A stretch of 64,000 nt of DNA from positions 365,844-429,843 of the forward strand of contig NZ_JAUEMJ010000001.1 of the NCBI RefSeq assembly GCF_030403505.1. The letters run 5' to 3'. The notes beneath the pieces are model-generated. The model did no database searches. It saw nothing but the letters and a program-made list of their open reading frames with translations, and was not told where the DNA came from. The stretch is from Glycomyces tritici. GTDB lineage: Bacteria > Actinomycetota > Actinomycetes > Mycobacteriales > Micromonosporaceae. The position numbers and the translations under genes are program-made. Below, piece by piece: positions 8,578-18,565 of this stretch (position 1 is its first letter; each line of letters starts with the position of its first letter).

Positions 8578-8606
8578 AGGCCCCGCGGGCACCGCCCGCG
8601 AGGCCT
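8578..8606 (-). terminator. Hairpin terminator after trpA
   Basis: Arms 8578-8590 and 8594-8606 pair over 13 positions with one mismatch and a 3-nt loop. The hairpin starts 10 bp beyond the trpA stop. Confidence 0.6.
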
Positions 8607-8615
8607 GCGTGACGG

Positions 8616-9404
8616 CTAGCGGCGCACGCCCGCGGCGAGGTCCGCGGTGAGCTCGGCGAGCTTCTGGTGGCCCGAGGGGATGTCCTCGGACTCCAGGTAG
8701 CAGTTGACGATGGCGGAGCCGACGATGACCGCGTCCCCGTACGCGCCGATCTCGGCGGCCTGGTCGCCCGAGCGGACGCCCAGCCCCACGCCGATCGGCA
8801 GGTCGGTGTGCTTACGGGTGCGCTCCACGAGCGCCGGGGCGGCCGCCGAGGTGGCGGCGCGGGCGCCGGTGACGCCCATGACCGACTGCGCGTACACGAA
8901 CCCGCGGCAGGCCGCGACGGTGGCGATGATGCGCTCCTCGGTGGAGGACGGGGCGACCAGGAAGACCCGGTCGAGGTCGTGCGCGTCAGAGGCCGCGATC
9001 CACTCCCCCGCCTCGTCGGGGATGAGGTCGGGCGTGATGAGCCCGGCCCCGCCCGCGGCGGCGAAGTCGCGCGCGAACCGGTCGACCCCGTACCGCTCCA
9101 CGAGGTTCCAGTAGGTCATGACGAGGATCGGGACGCGGCCGGCGACGGCCTCGGTCACCTCGAACACCTGCCGGGTCCGGAACCCGCCCGCGAGGGCCTG
9201 GTCGGCGGCCTTCTGGATCGCCGGGCCGTCCATCACCGGGTCCGAGTACGGCAGGCCCAGCTCGATGATGTCGGCCCCGTGGTCGATCATGATGTCGACG
9301 GCCTTGATCGAGTCGGCGAGCGTCGGGTAGCCCGCGGGCAGGTAGCCCACCAGCGCGGCCCGGCCCTCGGCCTTGGTCTTCGCGAAAGCGTCGGCAGCGT
9401 GCAC
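8616..9404 (-). CDS. trpA: Tryptophan synthase alpha chain
   Basis: 262 residues. It cleaves indole-3-glycerol phosphate to indole and glyceraldehyde 3-phosphate and passes indole to TrpB. The catalytic acids lie in IIELGLPYSDPVMDGPAIQ (Glu of IELG, Asp of MDGP). The phosphate-binding end VGLGVRSGDQ and AVIVGSAIV are present. GTG start at 9404, only 2 bp from the trpB stop, so it is probably coupled to trpB. It is the last gene of the his/trp run before a terminator. Confidence 0.96.
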   Translation of the reverse strand: MHAADAFAKTKAEGRAALVGYLPAGYPTLADSIKAVDIMIDHGADIIELGLPYSDPVMDGPAIQKAADQALAGGFRTRQVFEVTEAVAGRVPILVMTYWNLVERYGVDRFARDFAAAGGAGLITPDLIPDEAGEWIAASDAHDLDRVFLVAPSSTEERIIATVAACRGFVYAQSVMGVTGARAATSAAAPALVERTRKHTDLPIGVGLGVRSGDQAAEIGAYGDAVIVGSAIVNCYLESEDIPSGHQKLAELTADLAAGVRR

Positions 9405-9406
9405 GG

Positions 9407-10615
<1,209 letters not shown>

Positions 10616-10701
10616 GGTGTCTCGCTCCCCTTCGCAACTCGCTGCCCGGGCGCGCGGCGTCGCGCACCACAGGGCTCACCTGTGTGTTCCGTCCGCGACC
10701 G

Positions 10702-11508
10702 CTAGATCGGGCGCGGCGTGGCCGGGTGGGACCCGGCGGTGACCAGCTCGGCGACGGCGTCGCGCGGGCTCTTCGTCTTGACGACGCCCTCGCCGACGAG
10801 CACGGCGTCCGCGCCGGCGCTGGCGTAGCGGATGAGGTCGCGGGTGCCCCTGACGCCCGATTCGGCGACTTTGACGACGCCGCGGGGCAGGCCGGGGGCG
10901 ATGCGCTCGAACACCGAGCGGTCGACTTCGAGGGTAGTCAGGTCGCGGGCGTTGACGCCAATGACTTTCGCGCCGGCGCGCAGGGCGCGGTCGGCCTCGT
11001 ACTCGGTGTGGACTTCGACGAGGGCGGTCATGCCGAGGCCCTCGATGCGCTCGTGGAGCGAGACGAGGGTGTCCTGGTCGAGGGCGGCGACGATGAGGAG
11101 CACGAGGTCGGCGCCGTGGGCGCGGGCTTCGAGCACCTGGTAGGGGGAGACCACGAAGTCCTTGCGGAGGACCGGGATCTGGACCTTGGCGCGGACGGCG
11201 TCGAGGTCGTCGAGGCTGCCTTTGAAGTAGTGCTGCTCGGTGAGGACCGAGATGACGGACGCGCCGCCCGCGGCGTACTCGGCGGCGAGCACGGCCGGGT
11301 CGGGGATGTCGGCGAGGGCGCCTTTGGAGGGGGAGGCCCGCTTGACCTCGGCGATGACGCTGACGCCGCCGCCGGAGAGCGCGGCGTACCCGTCGAGGGC
11401 GGGGCGTGCGGCCTCGGCGCGCTCGCGGATCTTCTCGATGGGGGTCTCGGTCTGGCGCCGTTCGAGATCGGCGCGGACTTCGGTGATGATCTGCTCCAGC
11501 ACGTTCAC
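10702..11508 (-). CDS. trpC: Indole-3-glycerol phosphate synthase
   Basis: 268-residue TIM-barrel enzyme making indole-3-glycerol phosphate from CdRP. Visible motifs: [13 protein letters not shown] (catalytic Lys), [35 protein letters not shown] and VAESGVRG. Its GTG start at 11508 directly abuts the TAG of the membrane protein gene (TAGGTG), a tight operon junction. Confidence 0.97.
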   Translation of the reverse strand: MNVLEQIITEVRADLERRQTETPIEKIRERAEAARPALDGYAALSGGGVSVIAEVKRASPSKGALADIPDPAVLAAEYAAGGASVISVLTEQHYFKGSLDDLDAVRAKVQIPVLRKDFVVSPYQVLEARAHGADLVLLIVAALDQDTLVSLHERIEGLGMTALVEVHTEYEADRALRAGAKVIGVNARDLTTLEVDRSVFERIAPGLPRGVVKVAESGVRGTRDLIRYASAGADAVLVGEGVVKTKSPRDAVAELVTAGSHPATPRPI

Positions 11509-12093
11509 CTAAGATCGTCCCTTCTCCTGCGCCGATGCCGTGATATTAGGCGACGAGGGGTCCTCGCCGGAGTCGAGGGCGTTCCACAGCGACACCGGGT
11601 CCTCTGCTATGGCGGACGCCTTGTCGGGGGCCGCTTCGTAGCGGTCCCGGCTGTCGGGCCAGCCGCCTGCTCGGGCGGTGGTGGCGGCCCCGGCGAACGC
11701 GAGGACGAGCGCGGCGGCGCCCATGGCGATCGGCCAGGGGCCGGCGTCGAGGTTGAGCGCCCCGCCGAGGGCGGTCGCGAGGCCGGCGAGGGCGGCGACG
11801 ACGCCGAGAACGCGGCGGGCGCGGTTGCCGGTGGCGAGCATCGCCAGGAAGGCGGCGCCGCCGGCGAGGGCGCACGGCAGGGCCCAGGAGGCGAGGTCGG
11901 TGCCGGCCTGGGCGGTGGTGGCGGTGATCCCGGCGTGGCCGGTCTCGTTGGTGGCGGTCCAGTCGCGGGAGGCGGCGAGCGCGGCCACTGCGGCCGCGAG
12001 GATCCCTGCGAGGAGGACGCGGGTGCGCTCGGCGGCGCGCTGCTCGGCGGTGCCGTCGTCGGCGGCGCTGGTCTCGTGGTTCGCTTCGCTCAT
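11509..12093 (-). CDS. Trp biosynthesis-associated membrane protein (TIGR02234)
   Basis: 194 residues with three to four hydrophobic segments (about 25-43, 62-87, 93-112, 118-140) and a polar C-terminal tail. Position and architecture match the TIGR02234 protein that sits between trpE and trpC in actinobacteria. Function unknown; a role in aromatic metabolite handling is only inferred from its neighbours. The start ATG 12093 overlaps the hisI stop (ATGA). Confidence 0.8.
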   Translation of the reverse strand: MSEANHETSAADDGTAEQRAAERTRVLLAGILAAAVAALAASRDWTATNETGHAGITATTAQAGTDLASWALPCALAGGAAFLAMLATGNRARRVLGVVAALAGLATALGGALNLDAGPWPIAMGAAALVLAFAGAATTARAGGWPDSRDRYEAAPDKASAIAEDPVSLWNALDSGEDPSSPNITASAQEKGRS

Positions 12094-12434
12094 GCGATCT
12101 CCCTTCCGGTGAAGCAGGTGCGGGTGCCGGTGTGGCAGGCGGGGCCGGTCTGGTCCACCTGGAGCAGGACGGTGTCGCCGTCGCAGTCGACCGCGACCGA
12201 GACGACCGCCTGGTGGTGGCCGGAGGTCTCGCCCTTGACCCAGTACTCGCCGCGGCTGCGCGACCAGTAGGTGGCCTTGCGGGTGGCCAGGGTGCGCCGC
12301 AGCGCTTCGGCGTCCATCCACGCGAGCATGAGGACCTCGCCCGTGTCGTGCTGCTGCGCGATGGCGGGGACGAGCCCGTCGGCGTTGAACGTGAGGTTCG
12401 CGATCACGTCGTCGCTGGTCTGTCCTGCTTCCAC
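12090..12434 (-). CDS. hisI: Phosphoribosyl-AMP cyclohydrolase
   Basis: 114 residues. It catalyses histidine step 3, opening the adenine ring of PR-AMP. Family motifs: [28 protein letters not shown], the metal site VDCDGDT, and [12 protein letters not shown] with the zinc-ligand cysteines. GTG 12434 is preferred over longer frames because upstream residues are not family-like. It overlaps the next gene by 4 bp (ATGA) and appears to be the first gene of the run hisI-membrane protein-trpC-trpB-trpA. Confidence 0.93.
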   Translation of the reverse strand: MEAGQTSDDVIANLTFNADGLVPAIAQQHDTGEVLMLAWMDAEALRRTLATRKATYWSRSRGEYWVKGETSGHHQAVVSVAVDCDGDTVLLQVDQTGPACHTGTRTCFTGREIA

Positions 12435-12513
12435 GACTACCGATTGTGATCGCACCCCGGCGCGGCCCGCCACCCGGCCCCGGTCGGGAGTGCATCGTGG
12501 GATTCTCGGGGGC

Positions 12514-13239
12514 ATGGAGCGCCCTTATGTGATCGTTTCGGCCGCGATGAGCATCGACGGCTTTCTCGACGACGTCTCGCCCGAGCGGCTGATGCTGTCG
12601 AACGCGGCGGACTTCGACCGGGTGGACGCGGTGCGCGCGAGCGTCGACGCGATCCTCGTCGGGGCCGGGACGGTGCGCGCGGACGACCCGCGGCTGCTGG
12701 TGCGGTCGGCGGAGCGGCGCGAGGAGCGGGTGGCGGGCGGGAGCCCGGCGTCGCCGCTGCGGGCCGTGATCTCCCCCTCGGGGCGGCTCGAACCGGGCGC
12801 CAGGCTCTTCGACCGAGCCGCGGACGACGCGGCCGGGCCGGTCGTGGTGTACACGAGCACCGCAGGGGCCCGGACGTTCCCGCTCGGGCCGGACGCGGAC
12901 GAGTTCGGGCCGGCGACGTGGCCGGAGGGGTCGGTGCATCCGGAGGTGGTGGCGGTCGGCGACAGTGGCGTGGCGCCCCTCGCGGTCCTGGAGGACCTGG
13001 CGCGGCGCGGCATCGAGCGGGTCCTCGTGGAGGGCGGCGGGATCGTGCACACCGCGTTCATGTCGGCCGACCTGGTCGACGAGGTGCACCTGGCGGTCGC
13101 GCCGTTCCTGCTGGGGAGCGCGGGCGGGCCCCGGTTCGTGCACGCCGCGGCGTTCCCCCAGTCGCCCGAGCGGCCCCTGAAACTGGTCGAGACGCGGGCG
13201 ATCGGAGAGGTCGCGCTGCTGGTCTACCGGCGCGACTGA
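12514..13239 (+). CDS. RibD C-terminal-type reductase
   Basis: 241 residues resembling the dihydrofolate reductase-like RibD C-terminal domain, which reduces pyrimidine or pterin intermediates with NADPH. Visible: [12 protein letters not shown] near the N-terminus, [18 protein letters not shown] (about 45-62), and [14 protein letters not shown] near 175. The RibD deaminase domain is absent, so it may be a stand-alone riboflavin-type reductase or a related enzyme. It is divergent from hisI with 79 bp between them. Confidence 0.8.
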   Translation: MERPYVIVSAAMSIDGFLDDVSPERLMLSNAADFDRVDAVRASVDAILVGAGTVRADDPRLLVRSAERREERVAGGSPASPLRAVISPSGRLEPGARLFDRAADDAAGPVVVYTSTAGARTFPLGPDADEFGPATWPEGSVHPEVVAVGDSGVAPLAVLEDLARRGIERVLVEGGGIVHTAFMSADLVDEVHLAVAPFLLGSAGGPRFVHAAAFPQSPERPLKLVETRAIGEVALLVYRRD

Positions 13240-13254
13240 CCCGCGGACGCAGCT

Positions 13255-13341
13255 GATCGACCTGCGCGACCGATCGACTCGCACGGCCGATCCGCCTGCA
13301 CCACTGGTCCGCCTGTACGAGACGGTCCGCCTGTACGAGAG
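13255..13341. repeat. Five-unit degenerate 17-18 bp tandem repeat upstream of BCCT gene
   Basis: Units begin at 13255, 13272, 13289, 13306 and 13324. The last two are almost identical (GGTCCGCCTGTACGAGA) and the first three are diverged around GATCNGCCTG. It lies 90-180 bp upstream of the transporter start and may be a protein-binding array or a short tandem expansion. Confidence 0.65.
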
Positions 13342-13382
13342 CGCGGCGCGGCGTGGCCGAATCGGGCGGACACGCGCATTTC

Positions 13383-13397
13383 GTCACTTATGGTGAC
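13383..13397. promoter_or_regulatory. Inverted repeat over the BCCT promoter
   Basis: GTCAC-TTATG-GTGAC, with the centre overlapping a possible -10 element (TTATGGT), 37 bp before the transporter ATG. This is a plausible operator; the binding protein is unknown. Confidence 0.45.
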
Positions 13398-13433
13398 TGA
13401 AGCGCCACTCCACCAACGAACGGAGCCCGTCCG

Positions 13434-15182
13434 ATGGCAACGACCGCGACGCCGCCCACCGACCCCGGGGAGACCCCGCCGCCCGCCGCGCCCGTCGATG
13501 CGGAGGAGCGCCAGACGACCTACCCGGTCGACCGGCCGGTGTTCTGGATCAGCGCCGTCGTCATCCTCGCCGTCATCGTCTTCGGCGCGGTCTACCCCGA
13601 CCAGTTCGAGACCGGCTCCACCGCCGCCCTCAACTGGGTCATCGTCAACTTCGCGTGGCTGTTCATCATCGCCGGCAACATCTTCGTGGTCCTCGCCGTC
13701 TACATCGCCGCCAGCCGTTTCGGCGCCATCAAGCTCGCCGCGAGCACGGACGAGGAGCCCGAGTTCGGCACCCTCCCGTGGATCTCCATGATGTTCGCCG
13801 CCGGCATGGGCATCGGCCTCATGTTCTACGGCGTCGCCGAGCCCCTGGCCCACTACTTCGACGCGCCCCCGCCGCTCGAGCTCGACCCCGCCTCCCCCTT
13901 CTTCAACGACCAGCTCACCGAAGGCGCCCTCGTCTACTCGTTCTTCCACTGGGGACTGCACCCGTGGGCGATCTACGCCGTCGCCGGCCTCGCCCTCGCC
14001 TACTCGACGTTCCGCAAGCAGCGCGGCAACAACATGAGCGACGCGTTCGCGCCCCTCACCGCCGGGAGGCGCTGGGGGCCCGTGACCGGCAAGGCCATCG
14101 ACCTGCTCGCCGTGTTCGCCACCGTGTTCGGCACGGCCGCCAGCCTCGGCCTCGGCGCCCTCCAGGTCGCGGTCGGCCTCGAGATCGTGGTCGGCGTCCC
14201 CGAGTCGACCCAGCTCGAATTGGTCGTCATCATCGCGCTCACCGCCGCGTTCGTCGCCTCGGCGTTCTCCGGCGTCCACCGCGGCGTCAAATGGCTCTCC
14301 ACCACGAACGTCGTCCTCGCCCTGTTCCTCATCGTGTTCGTGTTCTTCGCCGGCCCGACCCTGTTCATCCTCGACGCCTGGCCCAACGCCATCGGCGGCT
14401 ACCTCTCGGAGCTCGCCGGCATCTCCAGCGCCACCGGCGCGTTCGGCGGCGGCGAGTGGCTGGGCACCTGGACGATCTTCTACTGGGCGTGGTGGCTCTC
14501 CTGGGCGCCCTTCGTCGGCACCTTCATCGCCCGCATCTCCCGCGGCCGCACCATCCGCCAGTTCATCGTCGGCGTCCTCCTCATCCCCTCGGCCGCCTCC
14601 ACACTGTGGTTCGCGATCCTCGGCGGCACCGCCCTGTGGCAGCAGAACCACGGCGAGGACTTCAGCGAAGCCGTCGCCATGGGCGAGGAGTACTCCCTGT
14701 TCGCACTCCTCGAATCACTCCCGCTCTACAGCCTGCTCTCAGGCCTGTCCATGGTCCTCGTCGCCATCTACTTCGTCACCGGCGCCGACTCCGCCTCACT
14801 CGTCCTCGGCTCGCTCTCCAGCCACGGCTCCCTCGCCCCCAAGAAGCCGCTCGTCGTCTTCTGGGGCGCGACCATCGGCGCCGTCGCCGCCGTCCTGCTG
14901 CTCTCCGGCGGACTCCAGGGCCTCAAGAACGCCACGATCATCGTCGCGCTCCCGTTCGTCGTCGTCATGCTCCTCCTCTGCGTCTCGCTCATGAAGGAGC
15001 TCGCCACCGACCCGGCCGGGCACCCGCTGCGGCACCAGCTGCGGCACAAGGGCTTCCGCGAGGCCATCCGCAAACTCGTCGGCGAAGAGGTCGACTCCCG
15101 CACCGCGAACCCCAACAGGTGGAGCCGCAGCCGCGTGCGCTTCGGCGTCGGCAACGGCAAGCGCGGCGGCACAGAGGAGTAG
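13434..15182 (+). CDS. BCCT family betaine/choline/carnitine transporter
   Basis: 582-residue secondary transporter with 12 predicted membrane helices, taking up quaternary ammonium solutes, often as osmoprotectants. Family signatures: GMGIGLMFYGVAEPLAHY (about residue 125) and the signature helix WTIFYWAWWLSWAPFVGTFI (about 343-362) with the conserved Trp cluster of the substrate box. The basic, charged C-terminus (residues about 525-582) could act in osmosensing as in BetP. Upstream lie a tandem repeat and an inverted repeat. No choline oxidation genes are nearby. Confidence 0.94.
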   Translation: MATTATPPTDPGETPPPAAPVDAEERQTTYPVDRPVFWISAVVILAVIVFGAVYPDQFETGSTAALNWVIVNFAWLFIIAGNIFVVLAVYIAASRFGAIKLAASTDEEPEFGTLPWISMMFAAGMGIGLMFYGVAEPLAHYFDAPPPLELDPASPFFNDQLTEGALVYSFFHWGLHPWAIYAVAGLALAYSTFRKQRGNNMSDAFAPLTAGRRWGPVTGKAIDLLAVFATVFGTAASLGLGALQVAVGLEIVVGVPESTQLELVVIIALTAAFVASAFSGVHRGVKWLSTTNVVLALFLIVFVFFAGPTLFILDAWPNAIGGYLSELAGISSATGAFGGGEWLGTWTIFYWAWWLSWAPFVGTFIARISRGRTIRQFIVGVLLIPSAASTLWFAILGGTALWQQNHGEDFSEAVAMGEEYSLFALLESLPLYSLLSGLSMVLVAIYFVTGADSASLVLGSLSSHGSLAPKKPLVVFWGATIGAVAAVLLLSGGLQGLKNATIIVALPFVVVMLLLCVSLMKELATDPAGHPLRHQLRHKGFREAIRKLVGEEVDSRTANPNRWSRSRVRFGVGNGKRGGTEE

Positions 15183-15236
15183 CCGGCGCCGGGCGCTGCT
15201 ATTTTATGGGGTGACCCTGCGGCGGAAGGAAACCCC

Positions 15237-16199
15237 ATGAAGGCGATCGTGGTCGAGCAGACCGGCGGGCCGGGCGTCATGCGAGTGCTCGAAGGCGAGG
15301 ACCCGGGCCCCCGCCCCGGCCAGATCGCCGTCAAGGTCGCCGCCGCCGGCGTCAACTTCATCGACGTCTACCACCGCACCGGCGCCTACGGGCTCCCCCT
15401 GCCCTTCACCCCCGGCCTCGAAGGCGGCGGCTACGTCGCGGCCATCGGCGCCGGCGTCACCGGCTTCACCGTCGGCGACGAGGTCGCCTGGAAGAGCGTC
15501 CCCGGCTCCTACGCCGACCTCGTCATCGGCGACGCCGACCAGTTCGTGCTCGTCCCCGAGAAGGTCGCCGTCGAGACCGCCGCCGCCGTCATGCTCCAAG
15601 GCCTCACCGCCCACTACCTGTGCACCACCGTCCACCCCGTGCAGGAAGGCGACACCGTCATCGTCCACGCCGCCGCCGGCGGCATGGGCCTCCTCCTCAC
15701 CCAGATGGTCAAATCCAAAGGCGGCAAGGTCATCGGCACCGTCTCCACCGACGCGAAAGCCGAACTCGCCCGCCAGAACGGCGCCGACCACGTCATGCGC
15801 TACGAAGGCTTCGGCGCCAAAGCCCGCGAACTCACCGGCGGCGAAGGCGTCGCGGCCGTCTACGACGGCGTCGGCAAGACCACCTTCAGCGAAGGCCTCA
15901 CCGCACTGCGCCGCCGCGGCGTCATGGCACTCTTCGGCCAGGCCAGCGGCCCCGTCCCGCCCGTCGACCCCCAGGACCTCCACCGCGGCGGCTCACTCGT
16001 CCTCACCCGGCCCACCCTCCACGATTTCACCGCCACCCGCGAGGAGTACCTCTGGCGCTCGAACGAGGTCTTCCAGATGATCGAGGACGACGACCTCCTC
16101 GTCCGCGTCGGCGAGACCTTCCGCCTCGAAGAGGCCCCCGAAGCCCACCAGGCCCTCGAAGCCCGCAAGACCACCGGGAAACTCCTCCTCATCCCCTAG
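15237..16199 (+). CDS. Quinone oxidoreductase (zeta-crystallin-like MDR)
   Basis: 320-residue zinc-free medium-chain dehydrogenase/reductase. It matches the NADPH:quinone reductase group: N-terminal GroES-like part with GVNFIDVYHRTGAY, then VMLQGLTAHYL, the nucleotide loop HAAAGGMGLLLTQ (about 143-155), VYDGVG and GQASGPVPPVDP. No structural zinc Cys cluster is present. Start ATG 15237 follows AAGGAAA. It ends 3 bp before the convergent GlxA-type regulator gene. Confidence 0.9.
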   Translation: MKAIVVEQTGGPGVMRVLEGEDPGPRPGQIAVKVAAAGVNFIDVYHRTGAYGLPLPFTPGLEGGGYVAAIGAGVTGFTVGDEVAWKSVPGSYADLVIGDADQFVLVPEKVAVETAAAVMLQGLTAHYLCTTVHPVQEGDTVIVHAAAGGMGLLLTQMVKSKGGKVIGTVSTDAKAELARQNGADHVMRYEGFGAKARELTGGEGVAAVYDGVGKTTFSEGLTALRRRGVMALFGQASGPVPPVDPQDLHRGGSLVLTRPTLHDFTATREEYLWRSNEVFQMIEDDDLLVRVGETFRLEEAPEAHQALEARKTTGKLLLIP

Positions 16200-16202
16200 C
16201 CG

Positions 16203-17210
16203 CTACTGCGCAACGGACATGTTCGACCGCTCGCGGAACGTGCGCCGGTACGCCGACGGCGACACCCCCAGCACCGCCCGCAGATGCTGGCGCAGCGACA
16301 CCCCCGTGCCCAGGCCCGCGCGCTGCGCGATCTGGTCCACCGTCAGCTCGCTCGACTCCAGCAGCCGCCGGGCGTGCTCGACCCGCTGGCGGGTGAGCCA
16401 CTGCGTCGGGCTCTGCCCGGTCTCTTCCCGGAACCGGCGGGTGAAGGAGCGGCGGCTCATCCGCGCCCGCCGCGCCAGATCATCGATCGACAGCGGATGG
16501 TCGAGGTGCTGGAGCGCCCATTCGCGCACCCCGGCGGTGCTCACCCCGGTCTCCTCGGGCACGGGCCGCTCGATGAACTGCGCCTGCCCGCCCTCGCGCC
16601 ACGGCGGCACCACGCAGCGGCGCGCGACCGCGTTCGCGACCTGGCTGCCGTGGTCGCGACGCACCAGGTGCAGACACAGGTCCACGGCAGCACCGGCGCC
16701 CGCCGAGGTGAGGATGCGGCCCTCGTCGACGAACAGCACGTCCGGGTCCACCCTGACCTTCGGGTGGCGCTCGCTGAGCAGGTCGGTGAGCATCCAGTGC
16801 GTGGTCGCGGCACGGCCGTCGAGCAGGCCCAGGTGGGCGAGGACGAACGCGGCGCTGCAGAACGAGACGATCCGCGCCTCGGGCCGGATGCGCGCGAAGG
16901 CCGGCTCGAGCCCGGCGAGCAGGTCGGGCACCTCGCACGAGGGCCCGCCCGTGGGGTCCACAGTGGCCACAATGACGGTGTCGGCGCTGGCCAGCAGCTC
17001 GGGTCCGTGCTCCACATTGATCGTGTACCCGGCGGTGGCGCGGACGGGGCCGCCGTCGAGGGAGCACACGCGCACGTCGTAGCGGCGGGTGCCGTCGGCG
17101 CGGCCGGCGGCGGCGAAGACGCGCTCGGGGATGCCGAGGTCGAACGTGATCACGCCGTCGAGGGCGAGGACCGCGACGCGGTGGGGTGCGGCCGCACTGG
17201 ATTCCGTCAT
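16203..17210 (-). CDS. GlxA-type AraC family transcriptional regulator
   Basis: 335 residues. The N-terminal DJ-1/PfpI-like domain (about 10-180) has the nucleophile-elbow-like FCSAAFVLAHLGLLDG and RAATTHW, and the C-terminal AraC-type double HTH (about 235-330) has SIDDLARRARMSRRSFTRRF and SPSAYRRTF. Such proteins usually activate or repress a neighbouring gene in response to a small metabolite. It is divergent from the NADP-dependent oxidoreductase at 17314, which is its likely target. Confidence 0.9.
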   Translation of the reverse strand: MTESSAAAPHRVAVLALDGVITFDLGIPERVFAAAGRADGTRRYDVRVCSLDGGPVRATAGYTINVEHGPELLASADTVIVATVDPTGGPSCEVPDLLAGLEPAFARIRPEARIVSFCSAAFVLAHLGLLDGRAATTHWMLTDLLSERHPKVRVDPDVLFVDEGRILTSAGAGAAVDLCLHLVRRDHGSQVANAVARRCVVPPWREGGQAQFIERPVPEETGVSTAGVREWALQHLDHPLSIDDLARRARMSRRSFTRRFREETGQSPTQWLTRQRVEHARRLLESSELTVDQIAQRAGLGTGVSLRQHLRAVLGVSPSAYRRTFRERSNMSVAQ

Positions 17211-17313
17211 GGCCCGATTCTTTCACATAACGGCCTTCAGGCCGCTAGGCGAGGATCCGCCTGCGGCGAAGACTAGGGGGCACCGAAAGGCCACTGCCAG
17301 AAAGGAAACCGCC

Positions 17314-18249
17314 ATGACCACCATGCGCGCCATCACCCAGAACGCCCTGGGCGGATCCGAAGTCCTCGAACTCGTCGAGGTCGAACGGCCCGAACCGGCC
17401 ATGGGAGAGATCCTCGTGAAGGTGCACGCCGCCGGCCTCAACCCGGTGGACTGGAAGGTGCGGACCTACGGCGCGCTCACCGGCGCCCCGGCCCCGTTCA
17501 CCGTGGGCTGGGACGTCTCGGGCACCGTGGCAGCCGTCGGCCCTGGCGTGCAGCTCTACCGGGTCGGCGACGAGGTCTACGGCATGCCGCGGTTCCCGCA
17601 CTTCGCCGGCGCCTACGCCGAGTACGTGACCGCGCCCGCCCGCCACTTCGCGCCCAAGCCCGCCGGTCTCAGCCACGAGGAGGCCGCGGCCCTGCCGCTC
17701 GCCGCCCTCACCGCCTACCAGTCCCTCGTGGACGTCGCGGATCTCCAAGCGGGCCAGAGGGTCCTCATCCACGCCGCCGCGGGCGGCGTCGGCCACCTCG
17801 CGGTCCAGATCGCGAAAGCCAAGGGCGCGTACGTGATCGCGACCGCCAGCGCCGCGAAGCTCGAGTACGTGCGGGGCATCGGCGCCGACGAGGTCATCGA
17901 CTACACGGCCGGCGACTTCACCGAGCAGGTGAGCGGGGTCGACGTGGTCCTCGACGGCGTCGGCGGCGACTACGCCGCCCGCTCTGCTGCGGTGGTCCGC
18001 GACGGCGGCCACCTCGTCATCCTGCCGAGCGCGGCGGAGCTGCCCGCATCGGAGCTGGCCCGGATCAACGCCGGCTTCAACATCGTCGAACCCGACCTGG
18101 GCGGGCTCAAGGCGATCACCGCCCTGGTGGAGGCGGGACAGCTCAAGCCGACGGTCGCCGAGACCTATGCCCTTGAGGACGCGGGCAAGGCCCACGAGTC
18201 CCTGGAGCCGGGCCGCACGATCGGCAAGATCGTGCTCACCGTCGTCTGA
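17314..18249 (+). CDS. NADP-dependent MDR oxidoreductase
   Basis: 311-residue zinc-free medium-chain reductase: GLNPVDWKVRTYG, GWDVSGTVAAVGPGV (about 67-81), GAYAEYVTAPA, LPLAALTAYQSL, the cofactor loop HAAAGGVGHLAVQIAK (about 149-164) and DVVLDGVGG. It is related to enzymes reducing quinones or unsaturated carbonyls. ATG 17314 is preceded by AAAGGAAACC; earlier in-frame sequence is antisense to the regulator gene and is rejected. The divergent AraC-type gene is its probable regulator. Confidence 0.88.
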   Translation: MTTMRAITQNALGGSEVLELVEVERPEPAMGEILVKVHAAGLNPVDWKVRTYGALTGAPAPFTVGWDVSGTVAAVGPGVQLYRVGDEVYGMPRFPHFAGAYAEYVTAPARHFAPKPAGLSHEEAAALPLAALTAYQSLVDVADLQAGQRVLIHAAAGGVGHLAVQIAKAKGAYVIATASAAKLEYVRGIGADEVIDYTAGDFTEQVSGVDVVLDGVGGDYAARSAAVVRDGGHLVILPSAAELPASELARINAGFNIVEPDLGGLKAITALVEAGQLKPTVAETYALEDAGKAHESLEPGRTIGKIVLTVV

Positions 18250-18253
18250 CCAG

Positions 18254-18308
18254 TTGTCCACAAGCCCTTCACCAGGCAATAAAAGTGCTGCTCACGAAGT
18301 TATCCACA
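18254..18308 (+). promoter_or_regulatory. Pair of DnaA-box-like 9-mers
   Basis: TTGTCCACA at 18254-18262 and TTATCCACA at 18300-18308, same orientation, in a locally A/T-richer stretch of the 316-bp gap after the oxidoreductase gene. Both match the DnaA box consensus exactly (the first in its actinobacterial form). Apart from these and the terminator at 18500, nothing else is recognised in this gap. Confidence 0.5.
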
Positions 18309-18499
18309 GGCGGAAAACTCTTGTTGCCGCTCGACTACCCCACGTGTTGTAGTAGATGGCAAAAACGCCATCGGGCACCAGCGGGATGGCGGCGACACCA
18401 GGGGATTCGCGAACGTCGCCATACCGAGACCGCGCGCGGGAAGCCACCCGCGCGCGGTCCCCGCCAGGTGCCACACCCCTCCGCCTCCGCGGAGGCCGC

Positions 18500-18532
18500 G
18501 CGTGGCGGTCGGGCCCAACCCGACCGCCACGC
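18500..18532 (-). terminator. Strong hairpin terminator for the ABC exporter operon
   Basis: Perfect 14-bp stem, GCGTGGCGGTCGGG at 18500-18513 with its complement at 18519-18532, and a 5-nt loop. It lies 34 bp past the exporter stop. Confidence 0.75.
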
Positions 18533-18565
18533 CGCAACACCAGTTCAGTTCAGATAAGACTCGAC

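Noticed and set aside
18254..18308. DnaA-box pair as oriC
   Set aside because: Only two boxes, no dnaA/dnaN neighbours and no A/T-rich unwinding element of normal size.
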